A DNA stretch of 64,000 nucleotides from Streptomyces spinosus (GCF_020400655.1 NZ_JAINRC010000003.1:186001-250000), one strand, 5' to 3'; counted from the first letter of the stretch, positions 1 to 8,926 are shown. Notes: generated by a model not told the origin, from the letters alone. Program-made: numbers and translations.

Positions 1-703
1 TGGAGTCGTAGATCTGCCCGCCGGCCAGCTGCTCGCCGGGCTGGACGAGTTCGCTGCCGGTGGACACCACGACCACGCGCGGGCGGGGGCGCACGCGCAC
101 CGTGCCGCGGCCGATCGCGGCGAGGAGCGCGATCTGCGGCGGGCCGAGGATCGTCCCGGCCTCCAGGGCGAGGTCCCCGGCCTTCACGTCGCTGCCCTTG
201 GCCCGCACGTGCGCGCGTGCCTCGGCGGGGCGGTACACGTGCACGTGCCCCTCGGCGCCCTCGGGGGCCGTGCTGCGTGCCCGCATGCCGCTGACCGGGC
301 CCTCGCCGAGCCCGCCGTCGGTCCACTCGACGGGGACGACGGCCTCGGCCCCGGGCGGCAGCGGCGCGCCGGTCATGATGCGCGCGGCCTGTCCGGGACC
401 GACCCGCACCGGGTCGGCCGCGCCGGCCGCGACGTCCCCGACGACCTCCAGGACGGCCGGGAACTCCTCCCCGGCGCCCGCCACGTCCGCGACCCGCACC
501 GCGTACCCGTCCATGGAGCTGTTGTCGAACGGCGGCAGGGACACCGGCACCGTGACGTCGTCGACCAGGACGCAGCCCTGGGCGTCGAGCAGTTGCAGCT
601 CGATGGGTTCGAGGGCGTGGACGGTCGAGAGGATGTCCTCAAGGTGCTCGTCCACCGACCACAGGTCGTCCGGGCCGGCGGGGCGGGTCGCGGCGCTGCT
701 CAA
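1..703 (-). CDS. moeA: Molybdopterin molybdenumtransferase MoeA (3' end cut off by window)
   Basis: MoeA inserts molybdenum into adenylylated molybdopterin in the cytoplasm, the last step of molybdenum cofactor synthesis. The visible 234 residues show the family signature PPFDNSSMDGYAVR near residue 45, a GDVAAGA stretch, IMTGAPLPPGAEAVVP, and the VVVVSTGSEL strand that opens the central nucleotide-like domain. The C-terminal part lies outside the window. I chose the TTG whose last two bases overlap the galU stop (TTGA), which implies translational coupling with galU. No other start fits as closely. Family assignment is firm; only the exact start is uncertain. Confidence 0.9.
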   Translation of the reverse strand, partial: MSSAATRPAGPDDLWSVDEHLEDILSTVHALEPIELQLLDAQGCVLVDDVTVPVSLPPFDNSSMDGYAVRVADVAGAGEEFPAVLEVVGDVAAGAADPVRVGPGQAARIMTGAPLPPGAEAVVPVEWTDGGLGEGPVSGMRARSTAPEGAEGHVHVYRPAEARAHVRAKGSDVKAGDLALEAGTILGPPQIALLAAIGRGTVRVRPRPRVVVVSTGSELVQPGEQLAGGQIYDS

Positions 704-1623
704 GACTGCTGCATCTCCTCGGCTACGTAACTGCGGAGCCAGGTCCGGAAGTCCGGGCCCAGGTCCTCACGTTCGCACGCGAGTCTGACAATGGCACGCA
801 GGTAGTCGCCACGGTCACCGGTGTCATAGCGGCGGCCCTGGAAGACGACCCCGTGCACCGGGCCGCCGACCTTCTCGTCCTGGGCGAGCTGCTGGAGGGC
901 GTCGGTGAGCTGGATCTCGCCGCCCCGGCCGGGCTCGGTCTTGCGCAGTATGCCGAACACGTGCGGGTCGAGGACGTAGCGTCCGATGATCGCGTAGTTC
1001 GACGGGGCGTCCGCCGGGTCCGGCTTCTCGACCAGTCCGGTCACCTTGACCACATCACCGTCGGCGGTGGCCTCCACGGCCGCGCAGCCGTAGAGGTGGA
1101 TCTGCTCGGGCGCGACCTCCATCAGGGCGACGACACTGCCGCCGTGCCGCTCCTGGACCTCGATCATGCGCGCGAGCAGCGGGTCCCGGGGATCGATCAG
1201 GTCGTCACCGAGGAGGACGGCGAAGGGCTCGTGGCCGACGTGCGGGGCGGCGCACAGCACGGCGTGCCCGAGGCCCCTGGGGTCGCCCTGGCGCACGTAG
1301 TGCATGGTGGCCAGGTCGCTGGACTCCTGCACCTTGGCGAGCCGTTCGGCGTCGCCCTTCTTCTCCAGTGCCGATTCCAGCTCGTAGTTGCGGTCGAAGT
1401 GGTCCTCGAGCGGACGCTTGTTGCGCCCGGTGATCATGAGGACGTCGTCGAGCCCCGCCGACACGGCCTCCTCGACCACGTACTGGATCGCCGGCTTGTC
1501 TACGACCGGCAGCATCTCCTTGGGAGTGGCTTTGGTAGCCGGCAGGAACCGGGTGCCGAGGCCGGCTGCGGGAATGACAGCCTTGCTGATCCTGGGGTGG
1601 GACTGAGTCATGCCCGCAACCAT
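700..1623 (-). CDS. galU: UTP--glucose-1-phosphate uridylyltransferase
   Basis: This enzyme makes UDP-glucose from UTP and glucose-1-phosphate for envelope polysaccharides and trehalose metabolism. The N-terminus carries the nucleotidyltransferase signature GLGTRFLPATKATPKEMLP. VVDKPAIQYVVEEA follows, then the sugar-binding region VEKPDPADAPSNYAIIGRYV and GRGGEIQLTDALQQL. At 307 residues it has the usual bacterial GalU length. A second ATG 12 bases in (MTQSHP) is an equally possible start, since neither has a strong ribosome site. It is followed without a gap by moeA, so the two are probably cotranscribed. Confidence 0.94.
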   Translation of the reverse strand: MVAGMTQSHPRISKAVIPAAGLGTRFLPATKATPKEMLPVVDKPAIQYVVEEAVSAGLDDVLMITGRNKRPLEDHFDRNYELESALEKKGDAERLAKVQESSDLATMHYVRQGDPRGLGHAVLCAAPHVGHEPFAVLLGDDLIDPRDPLLARMIEVQERHGGSVVALMEVAPEQIHLYGCAAVEATADGDVVKVTGLVEKPDPADAPSNYAIIGRYVLDPHVFGILRKTEPGRGGEIQLTDALQQLAQDEKVGGPVHGVVFQGRRYDTGDRGDYLRAIVRLACEREDLGPDFRTWLRSYVAEEMQQS

Positions 1624-1706
1624 ATCCGGTGCCTTTGTGGGGATTCTGTGGCTCAGGTTGCTTGACCCTTATATGACCTGCATTAAGAAGGGCGCGAGGA
1701 CGACCA

Positions 1707-2327
1707 GTGGAACACGACGGACGTACGGGCGAGCCTGACAAGCGCGCGTTTCGGCGAGAGTTCCTCGAGGTGAGGAACAGGTTGACGGTGGATGACGTCC
1801 GCGTGGCGGGCCGCGCGCTGGCGGAGCGCGCCCTGGAACTGCCCGAGCTGGCGCGTGGCCGCACGGTGGCGGCGTACGTCTCGGTGGGCGGCGAACCCGG
1901 CACGCTGGACCTGATGGACGCCCTGCGCGCGCGGGGCGTGCGCGTCCTGCTCCCCGTGCTCCTGCCCGACAACGACCTGGACTGGGGCGAGTACGGCGGC
2001 CCGGACTCCCTCGCCCGGGTCCAACACGGCGGCAGGATGGCTCTTTTCGAGCCCTCCGGTCCGCGTCTGGGCCCGGACGCCGTGGCGGACGCGGACGTGG
2101 TCCTGCTGCCCGGGCTCGCGGTGGACGCGCGCGGGATGCGCCTTGGGCGGGGCGGAGGGTCGTACGACCGGGTGCTGGCCCGGCTGGAGCGCACGGGCGC
2201 GCGCCCCCTGCTCGTGGTCCTGCTCTACGACCCGGAGGTCGTCGCGCGCGTGCCGGCGGAGGCGCACGACAAGCCGGTGCACGCGGTGGTGACCCCGTCG
2301 GGAGTGCGCCGCTTCCCTGAGGGCTGA
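1707..2327 (+). CDS. 5-formyltetrahydrofolate cyclo-ligase
   Basis: The enzyme converts 5-formyl-THF to 5,10-methenyl-THF using ATP, recycling folate in the cytoplasm. The 206 residues show the family's N-terminal helix with RNRLTVDD, the central PVLLPDNDLDWGEY segment, and the C-terminal substrate/ATP motif RLGRGGGSYDR. ADVVLLPGLAVDARG precedes that motif, as in known enzymes. The start is GTG at 1707, preceded by GAGG at about 9 bases. It is transcribed divergently from galU-moeA across an 83-bp gap and ends at a strong bidirectional hairpin. Confidence 0.93.
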   Translation: MEHDGRTGEPDKRAFRREFLEVRNRLTVDDVRVAGRALAERALELPELARGRTVAAYVSVGGEPGTLDLMDALRARGVRVLLPVLLPDNDLDWGEYGGPDSLARVQHGGRMALFEPSGPRLGPDAVADADVVLLPGLAVDARGMRLGRGGGSYDRVLARLERTGARPLLVVLLYDPEVVARVPAEAHDKPVHAVVTPSGVRRFPEG

Positions 2328-2342
2328 CCCGCCCTTCGAACG

Positions 2343-2378
2343 GCAACGGCCCTCCACGCGCGCGTGGAGGGCCGTTGC
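2343..2378. terminator. Perfect 18-bp inverted repeat, bidirectional terminator
   Basis: Two 18-base arms are exact reverse complements with no separate loop, so the tip GC pairs would open. It sits between the converging ends of the cyclo-ligase (stop at 2327) and the acylase (stop at 2396), as expected for a shared terminator. There is no T-run, which is common in Streptomyces. Confidence 0.85.
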
Positions 2379-2395
2379 GTGCTCGGTGCCGGTGG

Positions 2396-5266
2396 TCAGG
2401 GCTTGAGGACCAGGGTGTCGCTCGTGCTCTTGTCCACCGCTTCGCCGGAGAACGACCAGGGCAGCAGCTCGCCCTTGGCCCACTTGCCCGTCTGGTCCGT
2501 GTAGTGCGCGCTGAAGGCGTGCCCGGAGGCGCCGGTCAGGTTGATCCACTTGGACTTGTCGAGGTCGGCGAGGTTGACGACCATCCGCATGGACGGCACC
2601 CAGACCACGTTGTAGCCGCCGGCGGCGTTCCAGCCGGTCGCGTTCACCGTCGCCTCACCGCCGCTGAGCTTCCAGGGGCCGCGGTTGAGGAGGTACTGCA
2701 GGGCCTTGGGGCCCTCGGTGCCGAGCGTCTGGTTCTTCAGGAACAGCCGGTGCAGACGGCCCCAGCTCCAGGTGTCGATGTCCTTGCCGAGCTTGGCGGT
2801 CAGCTCCCAGCGGGCGTCGATCATGGCGCGGGCGAAGAGCTGGTCGCGGTTCTTTGCGGCGGGGCGGGTGCCCGACCTGGGCGTCTTCCACCAGTCGCTG
2901 TCCGGCTTGTCCATCAGGGTGCGCACGACCTCGAACCAGCGGTCGCCGCCGTCCGGCTGCGCCTGGTCGGCGTCGCGCTGGCCGCACTCGCGCACCTTGG
3001 TGTCGTCGTCGACCGGGCCGGTGCTGTCGATCTTGTCGACCCACAGGCACTGGCCCTTGACGCGCAGCTCCTTGGGGAGCTTGTTGCCGAAGGCGAGCTT
3101 GAGGATGTTGCGCCAGACGGCGTTGAAGTAGGCGGCCGCCGCGGAGTCGGCGTCCTGGGTGTAGTCCCAGCCCTCCAGCAGCTTCTGCGCCTGGCGGACG
3201 TCCGCGTCCTTCAGGTTGATCTTCAGCAGCTTGGGCACCAGGAGCTTGGCGATCTCGCTGCTGTTGTCCAGCTGCATCTGCCGCATGTCGTCGGTGGAGA
3301 TCTTGCCGCCGTCCTTGATCTTGGACTCGATCAGGTCGGCGATGCGCTGGCTGCGGGTGCCGTAGCCCCAGTCGGTGGTGAGGGTGTACGGGTACCTGTC
3401 CGGGTCGACCACGGCCTGGTTGGCGGTGACGATGTAGCCGCGCTTCGGGTCGTACTCGTAGGGCAGTTCGTCCTGCTTGACGAAGCCCTTCCAGCGGTAC
3501 TTCGAGTCCCAGCCGGGCACCGGGACGGCGCCGGAGTCCTTGGCGGTGCGGGCGGGGATCCTGCCGGGCAGCGTGTAGCCGATGTGGTCGTCCGTGCTGG
3601 CGTAGATCAGGTTCTGCGAGGGCACGTCGAACAGGGCCGCCGCCGCGCGGAAGTCGTTCCAGTCCCCGGCCCGGTCGAGGGCGAAGACGGCGTCCATGGT
3701 GGTGCCCGGGTCGAGCGCGGTCCACCGCAGGGCGATGCCGTAGCCGTCGCCGCGGTCGGGCGCGGCGGCGTTCACGGTGGCCCTCTTGCCGACCTGGACG
3801 AGTTCGTCGTCACGGTCGGACAGCAGCGGCATCCCGTCCTGGGTCTGCCGGACGACGATCGTCTTGGCCGCGCCCCCGGCGACCTTGATGGTCTCCTGGC
3901 GGGTCTTGAACGGCCGGACCTTGCCGTCGTACAGGTAGCCGTTCGCGCTGACCTTCTCCAGGTAGAGGTCGGTGACGTCGACCCCGGAGTTGGTCAGGCC
4001 CCAGGCGATCTTCCCGTTGTGTCCGATGATCACACCGGGCATGCCCGCGAACGTGTAGCCGGTGACGTCGTACTGGCACTTGCCGGAGACGGTGCGGCAG
4101 TGCAGGCCCATCTGGTACCAGACGGACGGCAGGGATGCCGACAGGTGCGGGTCGTTGGCGAGCAGCGGCTTGCCGGTGATGGTGTACTTCCCGGCGACCA
4201 CCCAGGAGTTGGAGCCGATGCCCTGGCCGTTCACGCCGACGGCCGTGGGCAGGTCGTCCAGGACGCCGTAGAGGCCGTCCAGCTGGCTCGTGAGGGACGA
4301 ACCCGTCCCGGCCGAGGCGGAGGAGCCGGTCGTACCGGTCGTGCCCGTCGTGCCGGTCGTGCCGGTCCCCGTCGTGCCGGTTGTCCCCGTCGTGCCGGTC
4401 GTACCGGTCGTCCCGGCCGCGCCCGTCGTGCCCGTGCTTCCGGCGGAGCCGCTGGCGCCGCTCTGCTGGAAGGCCTGGGTCACCGCGTCGTACTGGCCCT
4501 CCTGGACGATCGGCTTGTTGCGGCCGTAGGGGTACGCCGGGTACAGGTCCTGGATCTGCTGCGGGCCGAGGCGGCTGGTCATGAGGGCGCGGTCGATCTC
4601 GTCCTGCATGTTGCCGCGCAGGTCCCAGGCCATCGCCTTCAGCCAGGAGACGGAGTCGACCGGGGTCCACTTCTCCGGCTTGTAGTCGTTGGCGAAGCCC
4701 AGGGCCGCGTACTCCAGGGAGATGTCCTTGCCGTCCTTGCCCTGGAGGTAGGCGTTGACCCCCTTGGCGTAGGCCTGAAGGTACTTCTTGGCGGCGGCCG
4801 ACAGCTTGGTGTCGTACTCCTGCCGGGCGATCCGGTCCCAGCCGAGGGTGCGCAGGAACTCGTCGTTCTTGACCTGGCTCTTGCCGAACATCTCCGACAG
4901 GCGCCCAGAGGTCATGTGCCGGCGCACGTCCATCTCGTAGAACCGGTCCTGCGCCTGGACGTAGCCCTGCGCCATGAACAGGTCCTCGTCCGAGGACGCG
5001 TAGATCTGCGGAATGCCGTAGCCGTCCCGCTTGACGTCGACCGGCCCGGACAGGCCGTCGAGCTTGATCGATCCGGTGGTCTGCGGGAAGGAGGCGCGGA
5101 CGGTGCTGATCGACCAGTACGCCCCGTAGGCGATGCCTCCGATGATGGCCAGGACCAGCACCAGCACGATGAGTCGGGCTTTGCGCCCCTTCTTCCTGCC
5201 GGACTTGACGGACGTGGCACCCGCTGCGGCGGTGTCACCCGTGGTGGCGGTGGTGTTGGGGGGCAT
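2396..5266 (-). CDS. Penicillin acylase family protein (N-terminal nucleophile amidohydrolase)
   Basis: A 956-residue precursor of the penicillin-amidase/acylase family, which cleaves amide bonds of acylated substrates such as acyl-homoserine lactones or beta-lactams; the substrate here is unknown. After a short cytoplasmic stretch there is one membrane segment (ARLIVLVLVLAIIGGIAYGAY, about residues 30-50), so the enzyme is probably anchored outside the cell. The alpha-domain motif GIPQIYA and AQDRFYEMDVRR are present. The autocatalytic cleavage site G|SNSWVV puts the nucleophile at Ser352. Just before it lies a long Thr-Gly repeat linker. The frame stays open far upstream, but ATG 5266 fits the membrane anchor and is where homology-like sequence begins. 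Confidence 0.9.
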   Translation of the reverse strand: MPPNTTATTGDTAAAGATSVKSGRKKGRKARLIVLVLVLAIIGGIAYGAYWSISTVRASFPQTTGSIKLDGLSGPVDVKRDGYGIPQIYASSDEDLFMAQGYVQAQDRFYEMDVRRHMTSGRLSEMFGKSQVKNDEFLRTLGWDRIARQEYDTKLSAAAKKYLQAYAKGVNAYLQGKDGKDISLEYAALGFANDYKPEKWTPVDSVSWLKAMAWDLRGNMQDEIDRALMTSRLGPQQIQDLYPAYPYGRNKPIVQEGQYDAVTQAFQQSGASGSAGSTGTTGAAGTTGTTGTTGTTGTTGTGTTGTTGTTGTTGSSASAGTGSSLTSQLDGLYGVLDDLPTAVGVNGQGIGSNSWVVAGKYTITGKPLLANDPHLSASLPSVWYQMGLHCRTVSGKCQYDVTGYTFAGMPGVIIGHNGKIAWGLTNSGVDVTDLYLEKVSANGYLYDGKVRPFKTRQETIKVAGGAAKTIVVRQTQDGMPLLSDRDDELVQVGKRATVNAAAPDRGDGYGIALRWTALDPGTTMDAVFALDRAGDWNDFRAAAALFDVPSQNLIYASTDDHIGYTLPGRIPARTAKDSGAVPVPGWDSKYRWKGFVKQDELPYEYDPKRGYIVTANQAVVDPDRYPYTLTTDWGYGTRSQRIADLIESKIKDGGKISTDDMRQMQLDNSSEIAKLLVPKLLKINLKDADVRQAQKLLEGWDYTQDADSAAAAYFNAVWRNILKLAFGNKLPKELRVKGQCLWVDKIDSTGPVDDDTKVRECGQRDADQAQPDGGDRWFEVVRTLMDKPDSDWWKTPRSGTRPAAKNRDQLFARAMIDARWELTAKLGKDIDTWSWGRLHRLFLKNQTLGTEGPKALQYLLNRGPWKLSGGEATVNATGWNAAGGYNVVWVPSMRMVVNLADLDKSKWINLTGASGHAFSAHYTDQTGKWAKGELLPWSFSGEAVDKSTSDTLVLKP
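4318..4433 (-). repeat. 9-bp tandem repeat coding a Thr-Gly linker in the acylase
   Basis: On the plus strand the unit reads about GTCGTGCCG, repeated roughly a dozen times with small changes. Read on the coding strand it gives runs of Thr-Thr-Gly. It falls exactly in the spacer peptide that is normally excised before the catalytic serine, so length changes would be tolerated. Confidence 0.85.
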
Positions 5267-5461
5267 CGCTGTCCTTGCTGTCCTAACGCGAGCGGCAGGT
5301 CGGGCTGTGACTTTGAATGAGCGCTGGAGCAACCATAGGCGCAGGGCCCCGTCCCGCTTGACGCGGAGTCGGGAACGAGCGCGTACGAGCGTTCGATCTT
5401 GCCTCGCGAACGTCAAGAAATCGTCAAGAGTTAGGTAAGGTAACGAAGTAACCGGAGATCC

Positions 5462-6991
5462 GTGGGCCCGATCTCGGAGGAGGAACGCCCCCTGACTGTT
5501 CACCACCTCAACCAGCTCCTGCTCGTCTGCTCCGTCGTCCTGCTCGTCGCCGTCGCGGCCGTCCGGGTCTCCTCCCGCAGCGGGCTCCCCAGCCTGCTCG
5601 TGTACCTGGGGATCGGCGTCCTCATCGGCCAGGACGGCATCGGTCACATCCACTTCAACAGCGCCGCGATGACCCAGGTCATGGGGTACGCGGCCCTGGT
5701 CGTGATCCTCGCCGAGGGCGGTCTGGGCACGAAGTGGAAGGAGATCCGGCCCGTCCTGCCGTCCGCCTCCGTCCTCGCGACCGTGGGCGTCGCGATCAGC
5801 GTGGGCGTCACCGCCGCGGGCGCGCACTACCTGGTCGGGCTGGAGTGGCGGCAGGCGTTCATCATCGGGGCGGTGGTGTCGTCGACGGACGCGGCGGCGG
5901 TCTTCTCGGTCCTGCGGAAGATCCCCCTCCCCGCGCGCGTGACGGGCACGCTGGAGGCCGAGTCCGGGTTCAACGACGCCCCGGTGGTCATCCTGGTCGT
6001 CGCCTTCTGCACGGCCGGCCCGGTCGAGCACTGGTACCTGCTGCTCGGCGAGATAGTCCTGGAACTGGCCATCGGCGCGGCGCTGGGCCTCGCGGTGGGC
6101 TGGTTCGGCTCCTGGGGGCTCAGGCACGTCGCGCTGCCCGCCTCCGGTCTCTACCCGATCGCCGTGATGGCCATCGCCGTCACGGCGTACGCGGCCGGCG
6201 CCCTGGCGCACGGCAGCGGCTTCCTCGCCGTCTACCTGGCCTCCATGATCCTCGGCAACGCCCGGCTCCCCCACTGGCCCGCCACCCGCGGCTTCGCCGA
6301 GGGGCTCGGCTGGATCGCCCAGATCGGCATGTTCGTCGTGCTCGGCCTGCTGGTCACCCCGCACGAACTGGGCGACGACATCGTGCCCGCGCTGGTCATC
6401 GGGCTGGTGCTGACCATGGTGGCCCGCCCGCTGAGCGTGGTGGTCAGCCTGGCGCCGTTCCGGGTGCCGCGGCCTGAGCGGATCCTGATGTCGTGGGCCG
6501 GGCTGCGCGGCGCCGTGCCCATCATCCTGGCGACCATCCCCATGGTGAACGGCGTCGCCGGCAGCCGCCGCATCTTCAACATCGTCTTCGTCCTGGTCGT
6601 CGTCTACACCCTGGTCCAGGGGCCGACCCTGCCCTGGCTGGCCCGCACGCTCCGGCTCGGGGAGCAGGGCGAGGCCGCCGACCTCGGCATCGAGTCGGCG
6701 CCCCTGGAACGGCTCCGGGGACACCTGCTGTCCGTGACCGTCCCCGAGGGCTCCCGGATGCACGGCGTGGAGGTCAGCGAGCTGCGGCTGCCGCCCGGCG
6801 CGGCCGTCACCCTCGTCGTGCGCGAGGGGAAGTCGTTCGTGCCGCTGCCCTCGACCGTGCTGCGGCGCGGCGACGAACTGCTGGTCGTCGCCACCGACCC
6901 GGTCCGCGACGCGGCGGAACGGCGGCTGCGCGCGGTCGCCCGCGGCGGCAAGCTGGCGGACTGGCTGGGCACGGCCGGCGAGCGCGGATGA
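5462..6991 (+). CDS. Potassium/proton antiporter of the CPA1 family with C-terminal TrkA_C domain
   Basis: A 509-residue membrane protein with about 12 hydrophobic segments matching the cation:proton antiporter fold. Typical pieces are GIGVLIGQDGIGHI, SSTDAAAVFSVLR (the S-T-D ion-site region) and ESGFNDAPVVILV. The last 90 residues (from about 420) look like a TrkA_C regulatory domain, as in CvrA/NhaP2-type K+/H+ antiporters. GTG 5462 has CGGAG just upstream. A better ribosome site, GGAGGAGGA at 5476-5484, instead favours an in-frame CTG at 5492 that removes ten residues. Ion preference cannot be told from sequence. Confidence 0.87.
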   Translation: MGPISEEERPLTVHHLNQLLLVCSVVLLVAVAAVRVSSRSGLPSLLVYLGIGVLIGQDGIGHIHFNSAAMTQVMGYAALVVILAEGGLGTKWKEIRPVLPSASVLATVGVAISVGVTAAGAHYLVGLEWRQAFIIGAVVSSTDAAAVFSVLRKIPLPARVTGTLEAESGFNDAPVVILVVAFCTAGPVEHWYLLLGEIVLELAIGAALGLAVGWFGSWGLRHVALPASGLYPIAVMAIAVTAYAAGALAHGSGFLAVYLASMILGNARLPHWPATRGFAEGLGWIAQIGMFVVLGLLVTPHELGDDIVPALVIGLVLTMVARPLSVVVSLAPFRVPRPERILMSWAGLRGAVPIILATIPMVNGVAGSRRIFNIVFVLVVVYTLVQGPTLPWLARTLRLGEQGEAADLGIESAPLERLRGHLLSVTVPEGSRMHGVEVSELRLPPGAAVTLVVREGKSFVPLPSTVLRRGDELLVVATDPVRDAAERRLRAVARGGKLADWLGTAGERG

Positions 6992-7060
6992 CCCCGCGGC
7001 AATCACAGGCAGTCCCTGCGACCGTGCTCTCTTTCACAGGGGCACGAGCCATGATCCCTG

Positions 7061-7235
7061 TAGTATGAAGGCACCCTGATCGAACCAACTCTGCCTGATG
7101 CAGAGCTGGCGCGACCGTATGGCGGCCGGAACACCCTCCGCGGAGGCACCGGTATCTACCGCAGTTCCGCGCAAGAGGACAGCTCTCGGCGCCCCCCGCA
7201 CGGGCGCGCTACCAGGCGGAAGAAAGGCACGGGCC
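7061..7235 (+). promoter_or_regulatory. Possible promoter and long structured leader of the MFS gene
   Basis: A -10-like TAGTAT at 7061-7066 would start a transcript near 7073, leaving about 160 bases before the likely GTG start at 7236. Within it CTCTGC-CTGAT-GCAGAG can form a hairpin near 7090. Its right arm (GCAGAGCTG) could instead pair with CAGCTCT near 7181. The frame is open from ATG 7098, so an N-terminal extension is the alternative reading. I recognise no known riboswitch class. Confidence 0.3.
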
Positions 7236-8531
7236 GTGGAGTCCACGGTCACCACGCGGCCGGCGGAGAACCAGCCGGCGTCGCCCCGCCCCGGATACGG
7301 ACAGCTGCTGCGCACCCGCGGCGCCTGGACGTTCCTGCTCCCCGGTTTCGCCGCGCGCCAGCCGTTCGCGATGCTCACCCTGTCGATCGTGCTGCTCGTC
7401 CAGCACACCACCGGCTCGTACGGCGCCGCGGGTGCCGCCGCGGCGGCCACCGGCGTCTCCATGGCGCTGTTCGCGCCGTACAGCGGCCGCCTCGCCGACC
7501 GCTACGGCCAGCGGGCCGTGCTGATCCCCGGCGTCCTGGTGCACACGCTGTCCGGCCTGTCGCTGACCGCGCTCGCACTGGCGCACGCGCCCCTGTGGGC
7601 GCTGTTCCTGGCCGCCGTCCCGACCGGCGCCTCCGTCCCGCAGGTCGGCCCGATGGTGCGGGCGCGCTGGGGCGTGAAGCTCCAGGGCTCGCCCCTGATG
7701 ACCACGGCGGCGGCGTTCGAGTCGGTCACGGACGAGCTGACCTTCGTCGTCGGCCCCCTGCTGGCGACCGCGCTGTGCACGGCCGTGACACCGGCCGCGG
7801 GCCTGGTCACGGAGGCCGGGCTCACCCTCGTCGGCGGCCTGCTGTTCGCCGCGCGGAAGAGCACGCAGCCGCCGGTGTCCCGGGAGAGCGGGCACGCGCG
7901 CGTGCGGCACGCCTCCGCCCTGCGCGTCCCGGGCGTGCGCGTGCTGGTCGTCACCTTCCTCGGCATCGGCTCGGTCTTCGGCGGCATGCAGGTGTCGCTC
8001 GCGGCCTTCACCGAGTCGATCGGCGAACCCGGCCTGAACGGCGTGCTGTACGGCGTCTTCGCCGCAGGGAACATGCTCTCCGGCGTGGTCTGCGGTGCGG
8101 TCGCCTGGAAGGCGGCCCCCCAGAAGCGTCTGGTGCTCGGTTACACGGCGCTCGCGGTGGCGGCGTCCGCCCTGTGGACGGCGCACTCGGTGCCGCTGCT
8201 CGCCGCGCTCGGCCTGCTGGTCGGCATGTGCATCGCCCCGTCCCTGATCACCGGCTACACACTGGTCGACGGCCTGGTCCCGGCCGGCGCCCGGACCGAG
8301 GCCTTCACCTGGCTGACCGGCGCCGTCGCGCTCGGCCAGGCCGCCGCCGTCACGGTCGCGGGACAGCTGGAGGACCGGCTGTGGGACGGCGCCGGGTTCC
8401 TGGTGCCGATGGGCGGCACCGTGCTCGCCCTGGCGATCCTGGTGACGCTGCGCTCGCGGCTGGCCGCACGGCACGGGAACCGCACGGTCGCGCGTGGCGT
8501 CGGTCACCGCGTGCCGGTCACGGTGGACTGA
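7236..8531 (+). CDS. MFS transporter
   Basis: A 431-residue major facilitator with about 12 hydrophobic segments. The loop after the second helix reads YSGRLADRYGQRAVL, matching the MFS G-x-x-x-D-R-x-G-R/Q signature. The likely role is drug or metabolite efflux across the cell membrane; substrate unknown. I chose GTG 7236 because AGAAAGG lies about 9 bases upstream and the sequence before it is low-complexity. The open frame allows an upstream ATG at 7098. It is followed by fmdB after a CIRCE-like element. Confidence 0.85.
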   Translation: MESTVTTRPAENQPASPRPGYGQLLRTRGAWTFLLPGFAARQPFAMLTLSIVLLVQHTTGSYGAAGAAAAATGVSMALFAPYSGRLADRYGQRAVLIPGVLVHTLSGLSLTALALAHAPLWALFLAAVPTGASVPQVGPMVRARWGVKLQGSPLMTTAAAFESVTDELTFVVGPLLATALCTAVTPAAGLVTEAGLTLVGGLLFAARKSTQPPVSRESGHARVRHASALRVPGVRVLVVTFLGIGSVFGGMQVSLAAFTESIGEPGLNGVLYGVFAAGNMLSGVVCGAVAWKAAPQKRLVLGYTALAVAASALWTAHSVPLLAALGLLVGMCIAPSLITGYTLVDGLVPAGARTEAFTWLTGAVALGQAAAVTVAGQLEDRLWDGAGFLVPMGGTVLALAILVTLRSRLAARHGNRTVARGVGHRVPVTVD

Positions 8532-8561
8532 TCCCCGGGAATACGTCACTATGGACCGTCG

Positions 8562-8588
8562 TTAGCACTCATTGAGTGAGAGTGCCAG
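8562..8588 (+). promoter_or_regulatory. CIRCE-like HrcA operator before the FmdB gene
   Basis: TTAGCACTC, nine bases, then GAGTGCCAG. The CIRCE consensus is TTAGCACTC-N9-GAGTGCTAA, so 16 of 18 arm positions match and the spacer is exact. It overlaps the start of the ribosome site AGGAGGAAG and lies about 10 bases after a CACTAT -10-like box. It is therefore well placed for repression by HrcA, the heat-shock repressor of groES/groEL. Confidence 0.7.
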
Positions 8589-8598
8589 GAGGAAGACA

Positions 8599-8913
8599 GT
8601 GCCGACCTACCAGTACCAGTGCACCGAGTGCGGCGAGGGCCTCGAGGCGGTGCAGAAGTTCACCGACGACGCCCTGACCGTGTGCCCCAACTGCAACGGC
8701 CGCCTGAAGAAGGTGTTCTCCGCGGTCGGCATCGTCTTCAAGGGCTCGGGCTTCTACCGCAACGACTCCCGCGGCTCCACGTCGAGCAGCAGCCCGGCGT
8801 CGAAGCCGGCCGGCTCGTCGTCCGACGCGAAGGCGTCCTCCTCGACGTCCACGTCCTCTTCGACGTCCGCCTCCTCTTCGGGCTCCGGCTCCGCCAGCAG
8901 CTCCGCCGCCTGA
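8599..8913 (+). CDS. FmdB family zinc-ribbon protein
   Basis: A 104-residue protein with an N-terminal zinc ribbon made by C-x2-C pairs (YQCTECGE about residue 9, then CPNCNGRLKK). The FmdB hallmark GIVFKGSGFYRND follows. The second half is a Ser/Ala low-complexity tail, probably disordered. FmdB proteins are small putative regulators whose role is not settled. GTG 8599 is chosen for the strong AGGAGGAAG just upstream; the open frame before it runs through the CIRCE element and is not coding. The hairpin after it suggests a monocistronic unit. Confidence 0.9.
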   Translation: MPTYQYQCTECGEGLEAVQKFTDDALTVCPNCNGRLKKVFSAVGIVFKGSGFYRNDSRGSTSSSSPASKPAGSSSDAKASSSTSTSSSTSASSSGSGSASSSAA

Positions 8914-8926
8914 CACCTCTCGTCCG

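Noticed and set aside
4318..4433. Possible CRISPR-like repeat
   Set aside because: The 9-bp units have no spacers and code a Thr-Gly linker. No CRISPR array is visible anywhere in the window.
2375..5320. 981-codon plus-strand open frame
   Set aside because: It is the antisense of the acylase gene, with Val/Gly/Leu-rich composition and no ribosome site; high GC opens such frames.
5267..7006. N-terminal extension of the acylase frame through the antiporter gene
   Set aside because: The frame stays open, but the extension is Gly/Asp/Arg-rich antisense of the antiporter; the membrane anchor starts after ATG 5266.
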